This document shows positions 1 through 7,919 of a stretch of 64,000 nt of DNA, piece after piece (the stretch's first letter is position 1; each line of letters opens with the position of its first letter). The notes under the pieces are model-generated. The model did not search any database, had not been told where the DNA came from, and saw nothing but the letters and a program-made list of their open reading frames with translations. Both the position numbers and the translations under genes were made by a program. The stretch spans positions 1 to 64,000 of the forward strand of contig CAYMUW010000009.1 in assembly GCA_964393865.1 (NCBI GenBank), written 5' to 3'. This DNA comes from Suilimivivens sp964393865 (GTDB lineage: Bacteria; Bacillota; Clostridia; Lachnospirales; Lachnospiraceae).

Positions 1-98
1 AAGGAAAAATGACGCTTGAAGATATTGCGGAATGCGTTCCGTCATTGTCTTTTGACGAATTGAGAGAAATTGAAGCCGAAATTATGCAATTGGCTTAA
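1..98 (+). CDS. C-terminal end of an unidentified protein (partial)
   Basis: An open frame enters from the window edge and stops with TAA at 96-98. The visible residues after an internal Met at 9 read MTLEDIAECVPSLSFDELRE and continue to IEAEIMQLA, an acidic, helical tail. Such tails occur at the end of Rpn-type (PD-(D/E)XK) putative transposases and of small regulators, but too little is present to assign a family. Its position next to a TnpW-like gene fits accessory DNA. It is followed by a hairpin terminator at 133-176. Confidence 0.4.
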   Translation, partial: GKMTLEDIAECVPSLSFDELREIEAEIMQLA

Positions 99-132
99 TT
101 GTTAAAACAATTTAATATCAAAATAACAGCGT

Positions 133-176
133 AAAAGCGCATGGAAACAGTAAAATGTAAACCATGCGCTTTTTTT
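133..176 (+). terminator. Rho-independent terminator / inverted repeat
   Basis: A perfect 12-bp inverted repeat (AAAAGCGCATGG at 133-144, CCATGCGCTTTT at 162-173) with a 17-nt loop runs into a T tract (170-176). It lies between the partial gene at the window edge and the tnpW-like gene, so it probably ends the upstream transcript. Confidence 0.65.
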
Positions 177-195
177 GCGCCCAAAAGGAGGAACC

Positions 196-411
196 ATGAG
201 CAAATCCAATAAATTGGATTCAAACATTCAGACCAACACCACAGGGCGATTAACGCCCTGTTTGCAGAAGAAGATTGATAAGACAACCTACTTAGTCGAG
301 GTACATTTTTCTGATACAAGTACCCAAAGTGTAGAAGATAAGCTAAAACGAGTTATTCTCCATGACTTAGAGCATGGGCAACAAGAAAAAGTGGTGAAAA
401 ATGATGAATAA
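196..411 (+). CDS. Transposon-encoded TnpW-like small protein
   Basis: This 71-residue protein starts at ATG 196, behind a good AAAAGGAGG at 183-191. After a variable polar N-terminus, the central part (LTPCLQKKIDKTTYLVEVHF, then SDTSTQSVEDKLKRVILHD) follows the TnpW pattern of Clostridia integrative elements: a short Lys/Arg-rich strand, 'TTY.V.VHFS.TS', then 'EDK..R'. TnpW proteins are carried by Tn4451-like and other mobilizable elements, usually beside the recombinase; their molecular role is not established. No recombinase is visible here, so this looks like a left-over of an element. The family call rests on remembered motif similarity. Confidence 0.6.
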   Translation: MSKSNKLDSNIQTNTTGRLTPCLQKKIDKTTYLVEVHFSDTSTQSVEDKLKRVILHDLEHGQQEKVVKNDE

Positions 412-499
412 GTCCTTGACAAGCTGCAACAGGAGTTGCAAAAAACTATGTAAAGAAAGGCGAGAAATAAAACAGTGGAATGGTACATTGAACTTTTAA
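401..499 (+). CDS. Possible 32-residue ORF overlapping the tnpW-like stop
   Basis: An ATG at 401, overlapping the stop of the TnpW-like gene by an ATGATGAATAA arrangement, opens a 32-codon frame rich in Cys, Lys and Arg (MMNKSLTSCNRSCKKLCKER...). Overlapping start/stop is typical of translational coupling, but there is no recognisable domain and the frame overlaps the next small ORF. It may be a remnant or chance. Confidence 0.15.
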   Translation: MMNKSLTSCNRSCKKLCKERREIKQWNGTLNF

Positions 500-663
500 G
501 AATGGGTTCTACAAAATATATTGTTCTACAAAGCTTGTCTGAGCTAGAGACAATCAGGTCACAGCTTAAAGCGTGTCATGAAGAGATTATGCGTGTAAAA
601 ATAACAAATCCAAATGATCGGCCTCTTATTGATATTAAATATCCGAAAGGATATGAAGGGTAG
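475..663 (+). CDS. Hypothetical small protein in mobile-element remnant
   Basis: This 62-residue ORF begins at GTG 475 with only a weak purine stretch (AAAGG, 456-460) 14 nt upstream. The product begins MEWYIELLRMGSTKYIVLQS and is followed by a helical part with 'LSELETIRSQLKACHEEIMRV'. This pattern of strand, Ser-start helix and charged helix resembles small accessory ORFs of conjugative elements, but I do not recognise a family. A role cannot be given. Confidence 0.35.
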   Translation: MEWYIELLRMGSTKYIVLQSLSELETIRSQLKACHEEIMRVKITNPNDRPLIDIKYPKGYEG

Positions 664-767
664 TTATTTTGTAAATGTGTATTGTAATGAAGAAATATTT
701 TTGACAGAGGTTTAATTTGCATAATCCCAAAAGGGTATAGAAATTATGTTAGAGCAGGGGAAATGTC

Positions 768-905
768 ATGGCGATAATTTATCAAAAAGAACGAGAGCAT
801 AAGAAATTTAGCTTTTTCTTTAAAATTAGTATGATTGCTGCAATCAAACTTTTTAATCAATCCCAAACAAAAAGAATCATCCAATCGCTGATGCATGTGC
901 TATAA
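768..905 (+). CDS. Possible 45-residue basic peptide
   Basis: ATG 768 is preceded by AGCAGGGG at 753-760, a plausible ribosome binding site, and the frame runs to TAA 903-905. The product is basic and amphipathic (MAIIYQKEREHKKFSFFFKI, then a short hydrophobic stretch and a Lys/Arg tail). No family is recognised. It sits among mobile-element remnants, so it may be a gene fragment. The rest of 664-983 shows no other coding frame. Confidence 0.2.
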   Translation: MAIIYQKEREHKKFSFFFKISMIAAIKLFNQSQTKRIIQSLMHVL

Positions 906-906
906 T
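898..906 (+). promoter_or_regulatory. Candidate extended -10 promoter element
   Basis: TGCTATAAT at 898-906 is an extended -10 (TGn plus TATAAT). No convincing -35 hexamer lies 16-18 bp upstream. It could serve the truncated ORF at 984 and the protease gene at 1191. Confidence 0.3.
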
Positions 907-983
907 GCACTTACGGTATCTGTGTACCAATCATTAATCGGGAACTAAATTCCCCAGTAGCATTCATACGAAAGGATGACCCT

Positions 984-1175
984 ATGAACACTATATTAGA
1001 ACAATTCAAAGATAAAATCAATGGTACATTTTCATTTTTTGACAGAATGATCATCAAAGGACATATCCGCCAGTTCTTCTCCACCTCCGGCAAAGGATTT
1101 TTCCTCTCTGAACAAAATGTTCTGCTGAAAGATTTTTCTGCCTATGCCAACCAGATAACATCTGATGAAGAGTGA
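984..1175 (+). pseudogene. Truncated N-terminus of a conserved long protein family
   Basis: A 63-residue frame from ATG 984 (SD GAAAGGATG just upstream) reads MNTILEQFKDKINGTFSFFD, then RMIIKGHIRQFF and VLLKDFSAYANQIT, and stops at TGA 1173-1175. The pattern 'GxFxxFDRxxxKGxxR...VLLKDFxxYA' is one I associate with the start of a long, uncharacterised, often multi-copy protein in Clostridia and Bacteroidetes genomes. Here the frame ends after about 60 residues and nothing downstream continues it. The most likely reading is the left end of a broken gene, possibly of an insertion-like repeat. The family identification is from memory. Confidence 0.4.
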
Positions 1176-1190
1176 GCCATAGGCGTAGCA

Positions 1191-1970
1191 ATGGATGATG
1201 ATATGAAGAATAAATGGAAATGGACAATTATCTCAATATTGGTTATAGTTTTGATAACAATTGTTATAATATCTTACCTGTCAGGACGTTCAGGGAACAA
1301 TAATCAGCCTCTGACAGAACAGATTGTAGTACAATCGATTGATGGGCAGATGTCTGATGAAGCGGCAGTGAAGGAAATGGACATGGATGAGGAGTTTTCT
1401 CTTGAGAGTGTATTGGGAAGCTGTGTGCGTGTGCAGGCCAATGGTCATCATGGCAGCGGCGTTATCTTTATGATGACGGAAGAGGAAATGATTATTGCTA
1501 CTAACAGACATGTGCTGCAATATTGGAATGAAGACAGCTATGTAACATTTTCTAATGGGGCGGTGGGAAACGGAAGAGCAGTTACCCTTTCAGAAAATAC
1601 GGACGTGGGATTTATCAGTATTTATACAGCTTTTTTGACAGAGGAGGAACGAAAGGACTTAAGGGCGATAGAACCGGCGGAAGCGCCGCCTGCTGCGGGA
1701 ACAAAAATTTATATGATTGACATGGCGTCGGATGTATGGAACCCGGTGCTATATGAAGGAGAAGTGCTAGAGACTCGGAAGTATCTGGAAGACTTTGGAA
1801 CGGAAATGCTCTATGGGGAATCGGCAAGCAAGCCGGGGATGTCAGGAACCGGAGTGTTTGATGTTAAAGGGCATTTTTTGGGGATGCTTACCGGAGGAAC
1901 GGATGCCAATGAGATAGCGGCAGTGCCGACAGCAGTTTTGGAAGAGGAATATAAAAACCAGTTCACATGA
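1191..1970 (+). CDS. Membrane-anchored trypsin-like (S1) serine protease
   Basis: This 259-residue protein has an N-terminal signal anchor (about residues 11-31, after basic KNKWKW) that would place the rest outside the membrane. The chymotrypsin-like fold is marked by the triad: His107 in TNRHVL, Asp138 in NTDVGF and Ser218 in KPGMSGTGVFD. No C-terminal PDZ domain follows, unlike HtrA/DegP, so it is a minimal secreted protease, perhaps in quality control or stress response; the substrate is unknown. The start is ATG 1191 or ATG 1203; neither has a strong ribosome binding site. It stands alone between mobile-element remnants and rpsT, and its stop lies inside the terminator hairpin at 1954-1987. 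Confidence 0.7.
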   Translation: MDDDMKNKWKWTIISILVIVLITIVIISYLSGRSGNNNQPLTEQIVVQSIDGQMSDEAAVKEMDMDEEFSLESVLGSCVRVQANGHHGSGVIFMMTEEEMIIATNRHVLQYWNEDSYVTFSNGAVGNGRAVTLSENTDVGFISIYTAFLTEEERKDLRAIEPAEAPPAAGTKIYMIDMASDVWNPVLYEGEVLETRKYLEDFGTEMLYGESASKPGMSGTGVFDVKGHFLGMLTGGTDANEIAAVPTAVLEEEYKNQFT

Positions 1971-1990
1971 CGGTATGAACTGGTTTTATT
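1954..1990. terminator. Bidirectional terminator between protease gene and rpsT
   Basis: A 12-bp stem (AAAACCAGTTCA at 1954-1965, TGAACTGGTTTT at 1976-1987) with a 10-nt loop is flanked by A-rich sequence on the left and T-rich sequence on the right, so it can terminate both strands. It overlaps the protease stop codon and lies 31 bp past the rpsT stop on the - strand. Confidence 0.75.
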
Positions 1991-2018
1991 AATTCAAATT
2001 CATATATGTTATAACAAA

Positions 2019-2282
2019 TTAAGCCATCTTGTTTACGGCCTGTGCCAGACGGGAAACTTTTCTGGAAGCTGTGTTCTTATGATAAACTCCCTTGGTAGCT
2101 GCTTTGTCGATAGTAGTTGTAGCAGCAACTAAAGCTTCTGCGGCAGCAGCCTTATCGCCAGCTTCGATAGCAGCGTTTACTTTCTTAACAGCTGTCTTAA
2201 CGCCGGATTTAATAGCTTTATTTCTTTCAGCCTTGGTTCTGTTTACTAAAATTCTCTTCTTTGCAGATTTAATATTAGCCAC
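2019..2282 (-). CDS. rpsT: 30S ribosomal protein S20
   Basis: This 87-residue, Lys/Ala-rich protein carries the S20 signature: an N-terminal ANIKSAKKRILVNRTKAERN, a long helix with SGVKTAVKKVNAAIE, and the tail GVYHKNTASRKVSRLAQAVN. It binds 16S rRNA in the body of the 30S subunit. The start is the GTG at 2282-2280, since S20 begins (M)ANIKSAKKR and AGGAGG (complement of 2291-2296) is 8 nt away; an upstream in-frame GTG at 2291 is too close to that site. It is transcribed alone from a strong promoter at 2373-2401 and ends at the bidirectional terminator at 1954-1990. The order rpsT next to gpr-spoIIP-lepA-hemW is common in Clostridia. Confidence 0.96.
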   Translation of the reverse strand: MANIKSAKKRILVNRTKAERNKAIKSGVKTAVKKVNAAIEAGDKAAAAEALVAATTTIDKAATKGVYHKNTASRKVSRLAQAVNKMA

Positions 2283-2372
2283 GATGTACACCTCCTATTA
2301 AAATCATCAGTTCTTTGAGATGTTTCATTAAAGCCGGAGACACGGACGTCTTAATGTAAACACACGCATATT

Positions 2373-2401
2373 ATTGTAGCGGTAAAATGTGTTTCTGTCA
2401 A
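2373..2401 (-). promoter_or_regulatory. Sigma-A promoter for rpsT
   Basis: Read on the - strand: TTGACA (2401-2396), a 17-bp spacer, and TACAAT (2378-2373). This is near-consensus for the housekeeping sigma factor and fits strong expression of a ribosomal protein gene. The rpsT start is about 90 bp downstream. Confidence 0.85.
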
Positions 2402-2483
2402 TACATAAATCAAGAATATTTGGAAAATACTGTTCTTAAAAAGATAGCAGTATAAAAAGCTATGGAGACAGTATGGAGGAGAC

Positions 2484-3392
2484 ATGAGCAGCATTAAGAT
2501 CAGAACGGATCTGGCACTGGAAGCAAGAGAAAGTATGGAGGATGGTGCAAAGGAGTGCCGGGGCGTTTATGTCGAAGAGGAATACCATGAGGAGAATGAA
2601 ATCAAGATCACCAGAGTGGTGATTGAAACCAAAAACGGTTCCATAGCCATGGGAAAGCCTATTGGCGTTTACGTTACTCTGGAGGCACCGGCTATGGCAC
2701 TGCCTGATGAAAATTATCATAAGGAAATTTCGGAGGAACTGGCCAGGCAGTTAAAAGCAATTATCCCCGGCATTGATCGGGAGCTTTCTGTAATTGTGGT
2801 AGGACTGGGAAACAGAGATGTAACTGCCGATGCATTGGGACCTAATGTGGTGGATAATCTTACCATCACAAGGCATATGGTCAGGGAGTACGGGAAGGCG
2901 GCTTACAATCAAAACCGTATGCATATGATTAGTGGCCTTGTACCGGGGGTTATGGCCAAAACCGGCATGGAAACGCAGGAAATTATTAAAGGAGTGGTGG
3001 AAATGACTTCCCCTGATGTGGTAGTGGTGGTGGATGCTCTTGCAGCACGATCTACCAGACGCCTTAACAGAACCATACAAATCAGTAATGCAGGCATTCA
3101 TCCCGGATCGGGAGTGGGAAATCATAGGAATGCCATTACAGAGGAAACATTAGGAGTTCCGGTTATTGCAATTGGTGTGCCTACGGTTGTGGATGCGGCA
3201 ACGATTGTCAGTGATGCCTTTGAAAAAATGATGCGTCTTTCCGGAGAGGAGCCTCTTGAAATTCAGGATGATTTGTTTACAGGTCTGGATGAGCTTTATA
3301 ACATGTATGTCACCGGAAAGGATGTAGATTATGAAATCAAACAGATCAGCCACATTATCTGCAATGCGTTAAACAGTGCCCTGGAAACCTGA
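2484..3392 (+). CDS. gpr: GPR endopeptidase, degrades small acid-soluble spore proteins at germination
   Basis: This 302-residue protein matches the A25 germination protease family over its full length. GPR is made in the forespore as a zymogen and cleaves SASPs after germination. Visible marks are the N-terminal IRTDLALEARE (residues 6-16, where zymogen processing occurs in Bacillus), GLGNRDVTADALGP (107-120) and VVVVVDALAARS (D184); the two Asp-containing segments match the proposed catalytic aspartates. The start is ATG 2484 with SD TGGAGGAG at 2473-2480. It leads the gpr-spoIIP pair. A forespore (sigma-G/F) promoter is expected, but I could not pick a convincing one in 2402-2470. Confidence 0.93.
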   Translation: MSSIKIRTDLALEARESMEDGAKECRGVYVEEEYHEENEIKITRVVIETKNGSIAMGKPIGVYVTLEAPAMALPDENYHKEISEELARQLKAIIPGIDRELSVIVVGLGNRDVTADALGPNVVDNLTITRHMVREYGKAAYNQNRMHMISGLVPGVMAKTGMETQEIIKGVVEMTSPDVVVVVDALAARSTRRLNRTIQISNAGIHPGSGVGNHRNAITEETLGVPVIAIGVPTVVDAATIVSDAFEKMMRLSGEEPLEIQDDLFTGLDELYNMYVTGKDVDYEIKQISHIICNALNSALET

Positions 3393-3439
3393 ATGAATGT
3401 CCGAAAAAAAGCATATACTTCCGTAGTGAGGTGCGTGCT

Positions 3440-4777
3440 GTGAACGAAAAAGGATGGAAACAGAAGGGCAAAAGCTTTGGCGTTGGAATACTGCTCTTAG
3501 CCGTTGTGGTCTGCTGCTGTATCAGCTTTCAGAGAGGCAGGCAGACCGCACAAAAGCAGGGCGAGAAGCAATACGGCATCAGCATTTTCTTTAAAAGGCA
3601 GATGGAAAAGGCATATTTTCAAATACCGGCATTTCTTGAAGAAGGAGAAAGCAATATTGACGAAAGCGAGAGGATTGTTGACTGCATGTTGGGAGAATTT
3701 CCTATCTTTCGATATGCGAAGCAGGAGATCAATGCGGAGCCAGACCAGGAGGATGGTTCAATGGCAGAGCTGCTTTTAGAGAGAGAAGGGATTGACGAGG
3801 ATTATAAAAATATTGAGGAAGAAAATCTGGACTATGACAAGGATGCATTACATATAGAAAGCAGCGTGCTTACAGAGATGGAAAGAGAGAATAGTTTATA
3901 TAGTGCAGAAGAAATGAACGAGGAAGGAGAGCTGTCAGCGCAGGGGGAAACGGGTCTTGGCGGAACAGATGAAGATTTTGTGCAGAACTTTCAACAGGCA
4001 GCTTATCCGGCTTATACCTATGATTGGAAGGAAAACTGGGACTATGAGGCATTGCTTTCCAATTTTTTTGCAGTGGACAGTTCCACCCTTCTGGATGAAG
4101 AGTACTTAAGCCTGAATAAGCTTTTATATGAGGATTTGTCTGTAGATAAGGAAGTGGATGGACCTCAAATACTGATATATCACACCCACGCCAGTGAAAG
4201 CTTTATTGATTCGGTGGAAGGGGATACCTCCACCACAATAGTAGGTGCCGGAGAAAAGCTTGCCCATCTTCTTCAGGAAGAATATGGCTTCCGGGTGCTG
4301 CATCATACAGGGGTTTATGATGAGGTGCGGGAGGATGCCTATGCCAATGCACTGCCTGAAATAGAAAAAATATTGGAGGAAAATCCGACAATAGAGATAG
4401 TAATTGATTTACATAGGGATGCTGTTTCCGGCGACAGAAAGCTGGTTATGGATTTACAGGGAAGGCCTACCGCCAGATTTATGTTTTTTAACGGGCTAAG
4501 CTATATTAGGAAAAGCGGCAGCATTGAGTATCTGGAGAATCCTTATATACAGGACAATCTTGCTTTTTCCTTTCAGGCACAGGTAGCAGCCAATGAATAC
4601 TATCCGGGAATAGCAAGAAAAATTTATTTGAAGGCCTATCGGTATAATCTACATTTAAAGCCTAAGAGTATGCTAATTGAGCTTGGAGCACAGAATAATA
4701 CGGTAGAGGAAATCATGAATGCCTGTGATCCGTTGGCACACATTCTTGCCATTGTGCTCGATGGTGTGGTATCATGA
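3440..4777 (+). CDS. spoIIP: Stage II sporulation protein P, peptidoglycan amidase/endopeptidase
   Basis: This 445-residue protein has an N-terminal membrane segment (about residues 14-30), a long acidic linker and a C-terminal SpoIIP catalytic domain. SpoIIP works with SpoIID and SpoIIM to thin septal peptidoglycan during forespore engulfment. Metal-binding residues are visible as His248 in IYHTHASESF, His325 in IDLHRDAV and Glu414 in MLIELGAQNN. The start is GTG 3440, with GAGGTG at 3428-3433; GTG 3431 is also in frame but overlaps that site. The negatively charged linker (about 70-190) is longer than in Bacillus. The gene lies 47 bp after gpr and is followed by a strong terminator. Confidence 0.9.
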   Translation: MNEKGWKQKGKSFGVGILLLAVVVCCCISFQRGRQTAQKQGEKQYGISIFFKRQMEKAYFQIPAFLEEGESNIDESERIVDCMLGEFPIFRYAKQEINAEPDQEDGSMAELLLEREGIDEDYKNIEEENLDYDKDALHIESSVLTEMERENSLYSAEEMNEEGELSAQGETGLGGTDEDFVQNFQQAAYPAYTYDWKENWDYEALLSNFFAVDSSTLLDEEYLSLNKLLYEDLSVDKEVDGPQILIYHTHASESFIDSVEGDTSTTIVGAGEKLAHLLQEEYGFRVLHHTGVYDEVREDAYANALPEIEKILEENPTIEIVIDLHRDAVSGDRKLVMDLQGRPTARFMFFNGLSYIRKSGSIEYLENPYIQDNLAFSFQAQVAANEYYPGIARKIYLKAYRYNLHLKPKSMLIELGAQNNTVEEIMNACDPLAHILAIVLDGVVS

Positions 4778-4795
4778 TATTTAGCCAAGCCATGC

Positions 4796-4855
4796 GAAAA
4801 CAGACAGAAGCAAAGTGTTTGCTTGCAGACAGGTTTGCTTCTGTCTGTTTTCATA
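4796..4855 (+). terminator. Strong Rho-independent terminator after spoIIP
   Basis: A perfect 19-bp inverted repeat (left arm 4796-4814 starting GAAAACAGACAG, right arm 4834-4852 ending TCTGTTTTC) with a 19-nt loop. The A-rich/T-rich ends make it a candidate terminator for gpr-spoIIP, separating sporulation genes from lepA. Confidence 0.75.
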
Positions 4856-4856
4856 G

Positions 4857-4900
4857 GGCGCAGCCCGACAGCGAGAGGCTCCGCCTCGAGCGGGCATGGC
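4857..4900. repeat. GC-rich palindromic intergenic element
   Basis: Directly after the spoIIP terminator is a GC-rich, self-complementary block: outer arms GCCCG (4863-4867) and CGGGC (4891-4895), inner arms CGAGAGGC and GCCTCG around TCC. Its base composition differs sharply from the AT-rich surroundings. Small GC-rich palindromes like this are often dispersed repeats or leader structures; only one copy is visible here. Confidence 0.4.
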
Positions 4901-4951
4901 GAAGGAAGCCATATATCATTGGCATTGGCGCAGAGAACGGAGGATATATTT

Positions 4952-6766
4952 ATGGCACAAATCGACCAGAGCAAAATCAGAAATTTCTGCATAGTTGCAC
5001 ATATCGATCACGGGAAATCCACTCTGGCGGATAGAATTATAGAAAAGACAGGACTTCTTACGAGCAGAGAGATGCAGGCGCAGGTTCTGGATAATATGGA
5101 TTTGGAAAGAGAGCGGGGAATCACCATCAAGGCACAGACCGTCCGCACCATTTATAAAGCGAAAGACGGAGAAGAATATATTTTTAACCTGATTGACACA
5201 CCGGGACATGTTGACTTTAATTATGAGGTCAGCAGAAGCCTTGCTGCCTGTGACGGGGCAATTTTGGTTGTGGATGCAGCGCAGGGAATAGAAGCCCAGA
5301 CCCTGGCCAATGTTTATCTGGCGCTGGATCATAACCTTGAGGTATTTCCGGTGATTAACAAGATCGATCTTCCCAGTGCGGAGCCGGAACGGGTGAAAAA
5401 TGAAATCGAGGATGTAATCGGAATAGAGGCACAGGATGCGCCGCTTATTTCCGCCAAGAACGGAGTTGGAATTGATGAGGTGCTGGAGGCTATTGTGGAG
5501 AAGATACCCGCACCCGGCGGCAGTCCTGATAACCCGCTGCAGGCGCTGATCTTTGATTCTCTTTATGATTCATACAAAGGAGTGATTGTATTCTGTCGTA
5601 TCATGGAGGGCCGTGTATCCAAAGGGACAAGCATCCGTATGATGGCAACCGGAGCATCCGCAGATGTGGTTGAGGTGGGATATTTTGGAGCAGGACAGTT
5701 TATTCCCTGTGAGGAATTAAGTGCCGGAATGGTTGGTTATATCACTGCTTCCATCAAAAATGTTAAGGATACGTCGGTGGGAGATACCATTACCGATGCC
5801 GACCGCCCCTGCGCACAGCCGCTTTCCGGCTATAAAAAGGTTAATTCCATGGTTTACTGCGGTGTATATCCGTCAGACGGGGCTAAGTATCCCGACCTCA
5901 GAGATGCCCTTGAAAAGCTGCAGCTAAACGATGCGTCGCTTCGTTATGAGCCGGAAACCTCCGTTGCCCTTGGCTTTGGTTTCCGTTGCGGATTTTTGGG
6001 ACTTCTTCATCTGGAGATCATTCAGGAGCGTCTGGAGAGAGAGTATAATCTGGATTTAGTGACTACTGCACCGGGTGTTATTTACAGAGTGCATAAGACC
6101 GATGGAGAAATGATTGAACTGACCAATCCCTCCAATCTGCCGGACCCGTCTGTGATTGAATACATGGAGGAGCCTGTAGTGTCCGCAGAGATTATGGTTA
6201 CCACCGAGTTTATCGGTTCCATTATGGAGCTTTGTCAGGAGAGAAGAGGTAAATATCAGGGAATGGAATATATAGAGTCTACCAGAGCACTGCTGAAATA
6301 TGAGCTGCCCTTAAACGAGATTATTTATGATTTCTTTGATGCCTTGAAATCCCGCTCCAGAGGCTATGCCTCCTTTGACTATGAGCTTAAGGGCTATGAG
6401 CAGTCCGAACTGGTGAAGCTGGATATCCTGATTAATAAAGAAGAAGTGGACGCTTTATCCTTTATTGTACACAAGGACAGTGCTTATGAGCGCGGTAGAA
6501 AAATGTGCGAGAAGCTGAAGGATGAAATACCCAGACATTTGTTTGAAATACCTATACAGGCAGCCGTAGGCGGCAAGGTGATTGCCAGAGAAACCGTGAA
6601 GGCTATGCGAAAGGACGTGCTGGCCAAGTGTTATGGCGGCGATATTACCAGAAAGAAGAAGCTTTTGGAAAAGCAGAAGGAAGGTAAGAAGCGTATGCGC
6701 CAGATTGGCAGCGTGGAAATTCCCCAAAAGGCGTTTATGAGCGTGTTGAAGCTGGATGATAAATAA
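4952..6766 (+). CDS. lepA: Elongation factor 4 (LepA), ribosome back-translocating GTPase
   Basis: This 604-residue translational GTPase has all G motifs: AHIDHGKST (16-24), DTPGHVDF (82-89) and NKID (136-139), followed by EF-G-like domains and the LepA-specific C-terminus rich in Lys (DITRKKKLLEKQKEGKKRMR). EF4 acts on stalled or mistranslocated ribosomes. The start is ATG 4952 (MAQIDQSKIRNFCIVAHIDHG), preceded by GGAGG at 4939-4943; the frame stays open further upstream through the GC-rich palindrome, but that part has no LepA homology. Its TAA overlaps the hemW ATG by one base, so the two are translationally coupled. Confidence 0.97.
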   Translation: MAQIDQSKIRNFCIVAHIDHGKSTLADRIIEKTGLLTSREMQAQVLDNMDLERERGITIKAQTVRTIYKAKDGEEYIFNLIDTPGHVDFNYEVSRSLAACDGAILVVDAAQGIEAQTLANVYLALDHNLEVFPVINKIDLPSAEPERVKNEIEDVIGIEAQDAPLISAKNGVGIDEVLEAIVEKIPAPGGSPDNPLQALIFDSLYDSYKGVIVFCRIMEGRVSKGTSIRMMATGASADVVEVGYFGAGQFIPCEELSAGMVGYITASIKNVKDTSVGDTITDADRPCAQPLSGYKKVNSMVYCGVYPSDGAKYPDLRDALEKLQLNDASLRYEPETSVALGFGFRCGFLGLLHLEIIQERLEREYNLDLVTTAPGVIYRVHKTDGEMIELTNPSNLPDPSVIEYMEEPVVSAEIMVTTEFIGSIMELCQERRGKYQGMEYIESTRALLKYELPLNEIIYDFFDALKSRSRGYASFDYELKGYEQSELVKLDILINKEEVDALSFIVHKDSAYERGRKMCEKLKDEIPRHLFEIPIQAAVGGKVIARETVKAMRKDVLAKCYGGDITRKKKLLEKQKEGKKRMRQIGSVEIPQKAFMSVLKLDDK

Positions 6767-7914
6767 TGGAAACAACAGAAAAAGAGCTGAGTATCTATAT
6801 TCATATTCCGTTTTGCGTGCGGAAGTGCTTATATTGTGATTTTTTATCTGCGCCGGCTTCCGGGGAGGTACGGGAACAATATGTGAAAAAGCTGATTCAG
6901 GAAATCCGGCAGGCTGGAGAAAGTTATGTAAACTATCGGGTGAAGACAGTCTTTTTCGGAGGGGGCACGCCATCCTTGCTTGAAGGCGATCAGATGAAAG
7001 AGATCATGGATGCGGTTCGCTGTTTTCCGTTGAACGAGGATTGTGAGGTCTCTATGGAGGTCAATCCGGGAACAATCACACAGGAGAAATTGCAAGCGTA
7101 CCGGGAGGCGGGGATCGGACGCCTCAGTATAGGGCTTCAATCGCTGGTGGATGAAGAACTGCAGGCTTTGGGCAGAGTTCATAACAGCCGGGATTTCTAT
7201 CGCACATATGAGTATGCAGTTAAAACTGGATTTAACAATATTAATATAGACCTGATGACTGCAATTCCCCTCCAGACCAAAGAAAGCTGCCTTGCTACTT
7301 TAAAGGGAGTACTTGCACTGGAACCCGCACCTGTACACATTTCAGCCTACAGCCTGATTGTGGAGGAAGGAACTCCGTTTTATGAAAACACGCCTGTGCT
7401 GCCGGATGAGGACACGGAGCGGGAAATGTATAAAATAACGAATGATATTTTAAACAAAGCGGGATATTACAGATATGAAATCTCCAATTATGCCAAGCCG
7501 GGCTTTGCCTGCCGCCATAATCAGGTTTATTGGCGGCGTGGAAACTATCTGGGCTTTGGCGTTGGAGCAGCGTCTCTTATGGAGAATGTAAGATTTTCCA
7601 ACAGACGTGATTTAAAGGAATATCTGGAAAAGGGAGCGGTAAAGGAAAATATACAAAAGCTGACTGTCAGGGAACAGATGGAGGAATTTATGTTTTTGGG
7701 GCTTCGAATGACAGAAGGGGTCAGTACCGCAAAATTCTGTCAGAGCTTTGGGCAGAGCCTTGCACAGGTGTATCCCGGTATTATAGAAAAACATATAAGG
7801 CAGGGACTTTTAAAAAGAGAATCCTGCCTGAGCGGACAGGATGAAAGAATATCGTTGACAGAGCGTGGAATTGATGTAAGCAACGTGGTTATGGCAGATT
7901 TTCTGTTTACATAA
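6766..7914 (+). CDS. hemW: HemW-like radical SAM protein (heme chaperone)
   Basis: This 382-residue protein begins with a radical SAM core whose 4Fe-4S cysteines are in CVRKCLYCDF (Cys17, Cys21, Cys24), followed by FFGGGTPSLL and a C-terminal HemN-like domain. It was long annotated as oxygen-independent coproporphyrinogen III oxidase, but this HemW subgroup is now considered a heme chaperone. The first Cys is spaced CxxxCxxC, with the fourth Cys of true HemN (CxxxCxxCxC) replaced by Phe, as in HemW. The ATG overlaps the lepA stop. No terminator is evident in the 110 bp before sigK. Confidence 0.9.
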   Translation: METTEKELSIYIHIPFCVRKCLYCDFLSAPASGEVREQYVKKLIQEIRQAGESYVNYRVKTVFFGGGTPSLLEGDQMKEIMDAVRCFPLNEDCEVSMEVNPGTITQEKLQAYREAGIGRLSIGLQSLVDEELQALGRVHNSRDFYRTYEYAVKTGFNNINIDLMTAIPLQTKESCLATLKGVLALEPAPVHISAYSLIVEEGTPFYENTPVLPDEDTEREMYKITNDILNKAGYYRYEISNYAKPGFACRHNQVYWRRGNYLGFGVGAASLMENVRFSNRRDLKEYLEKGAVKENIQKLTVREQMEEFMFLGLRMTEGVSTAKFCQSFGQSLAQVYPGIIEKHIRQGLLKRESCLSGQDERISLTERGIDVSNVVMADFLFT

Positions 7915-7919
7915 CAAGA

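Noticed and set aside
701..725. Promoter TTGACA ... CATAAT upstream of the small ORF at 768
   Set aside because: The spacer is only 13 bp, too short for a sigma-A promoter.
4823..4951. N-terminal extension of lepA through the GC-rich palindrome
   Set aside because: LepA homology starts at MAQIDQ with a good GGAGG in front; the extension is a translation of the intergenic palindrome.
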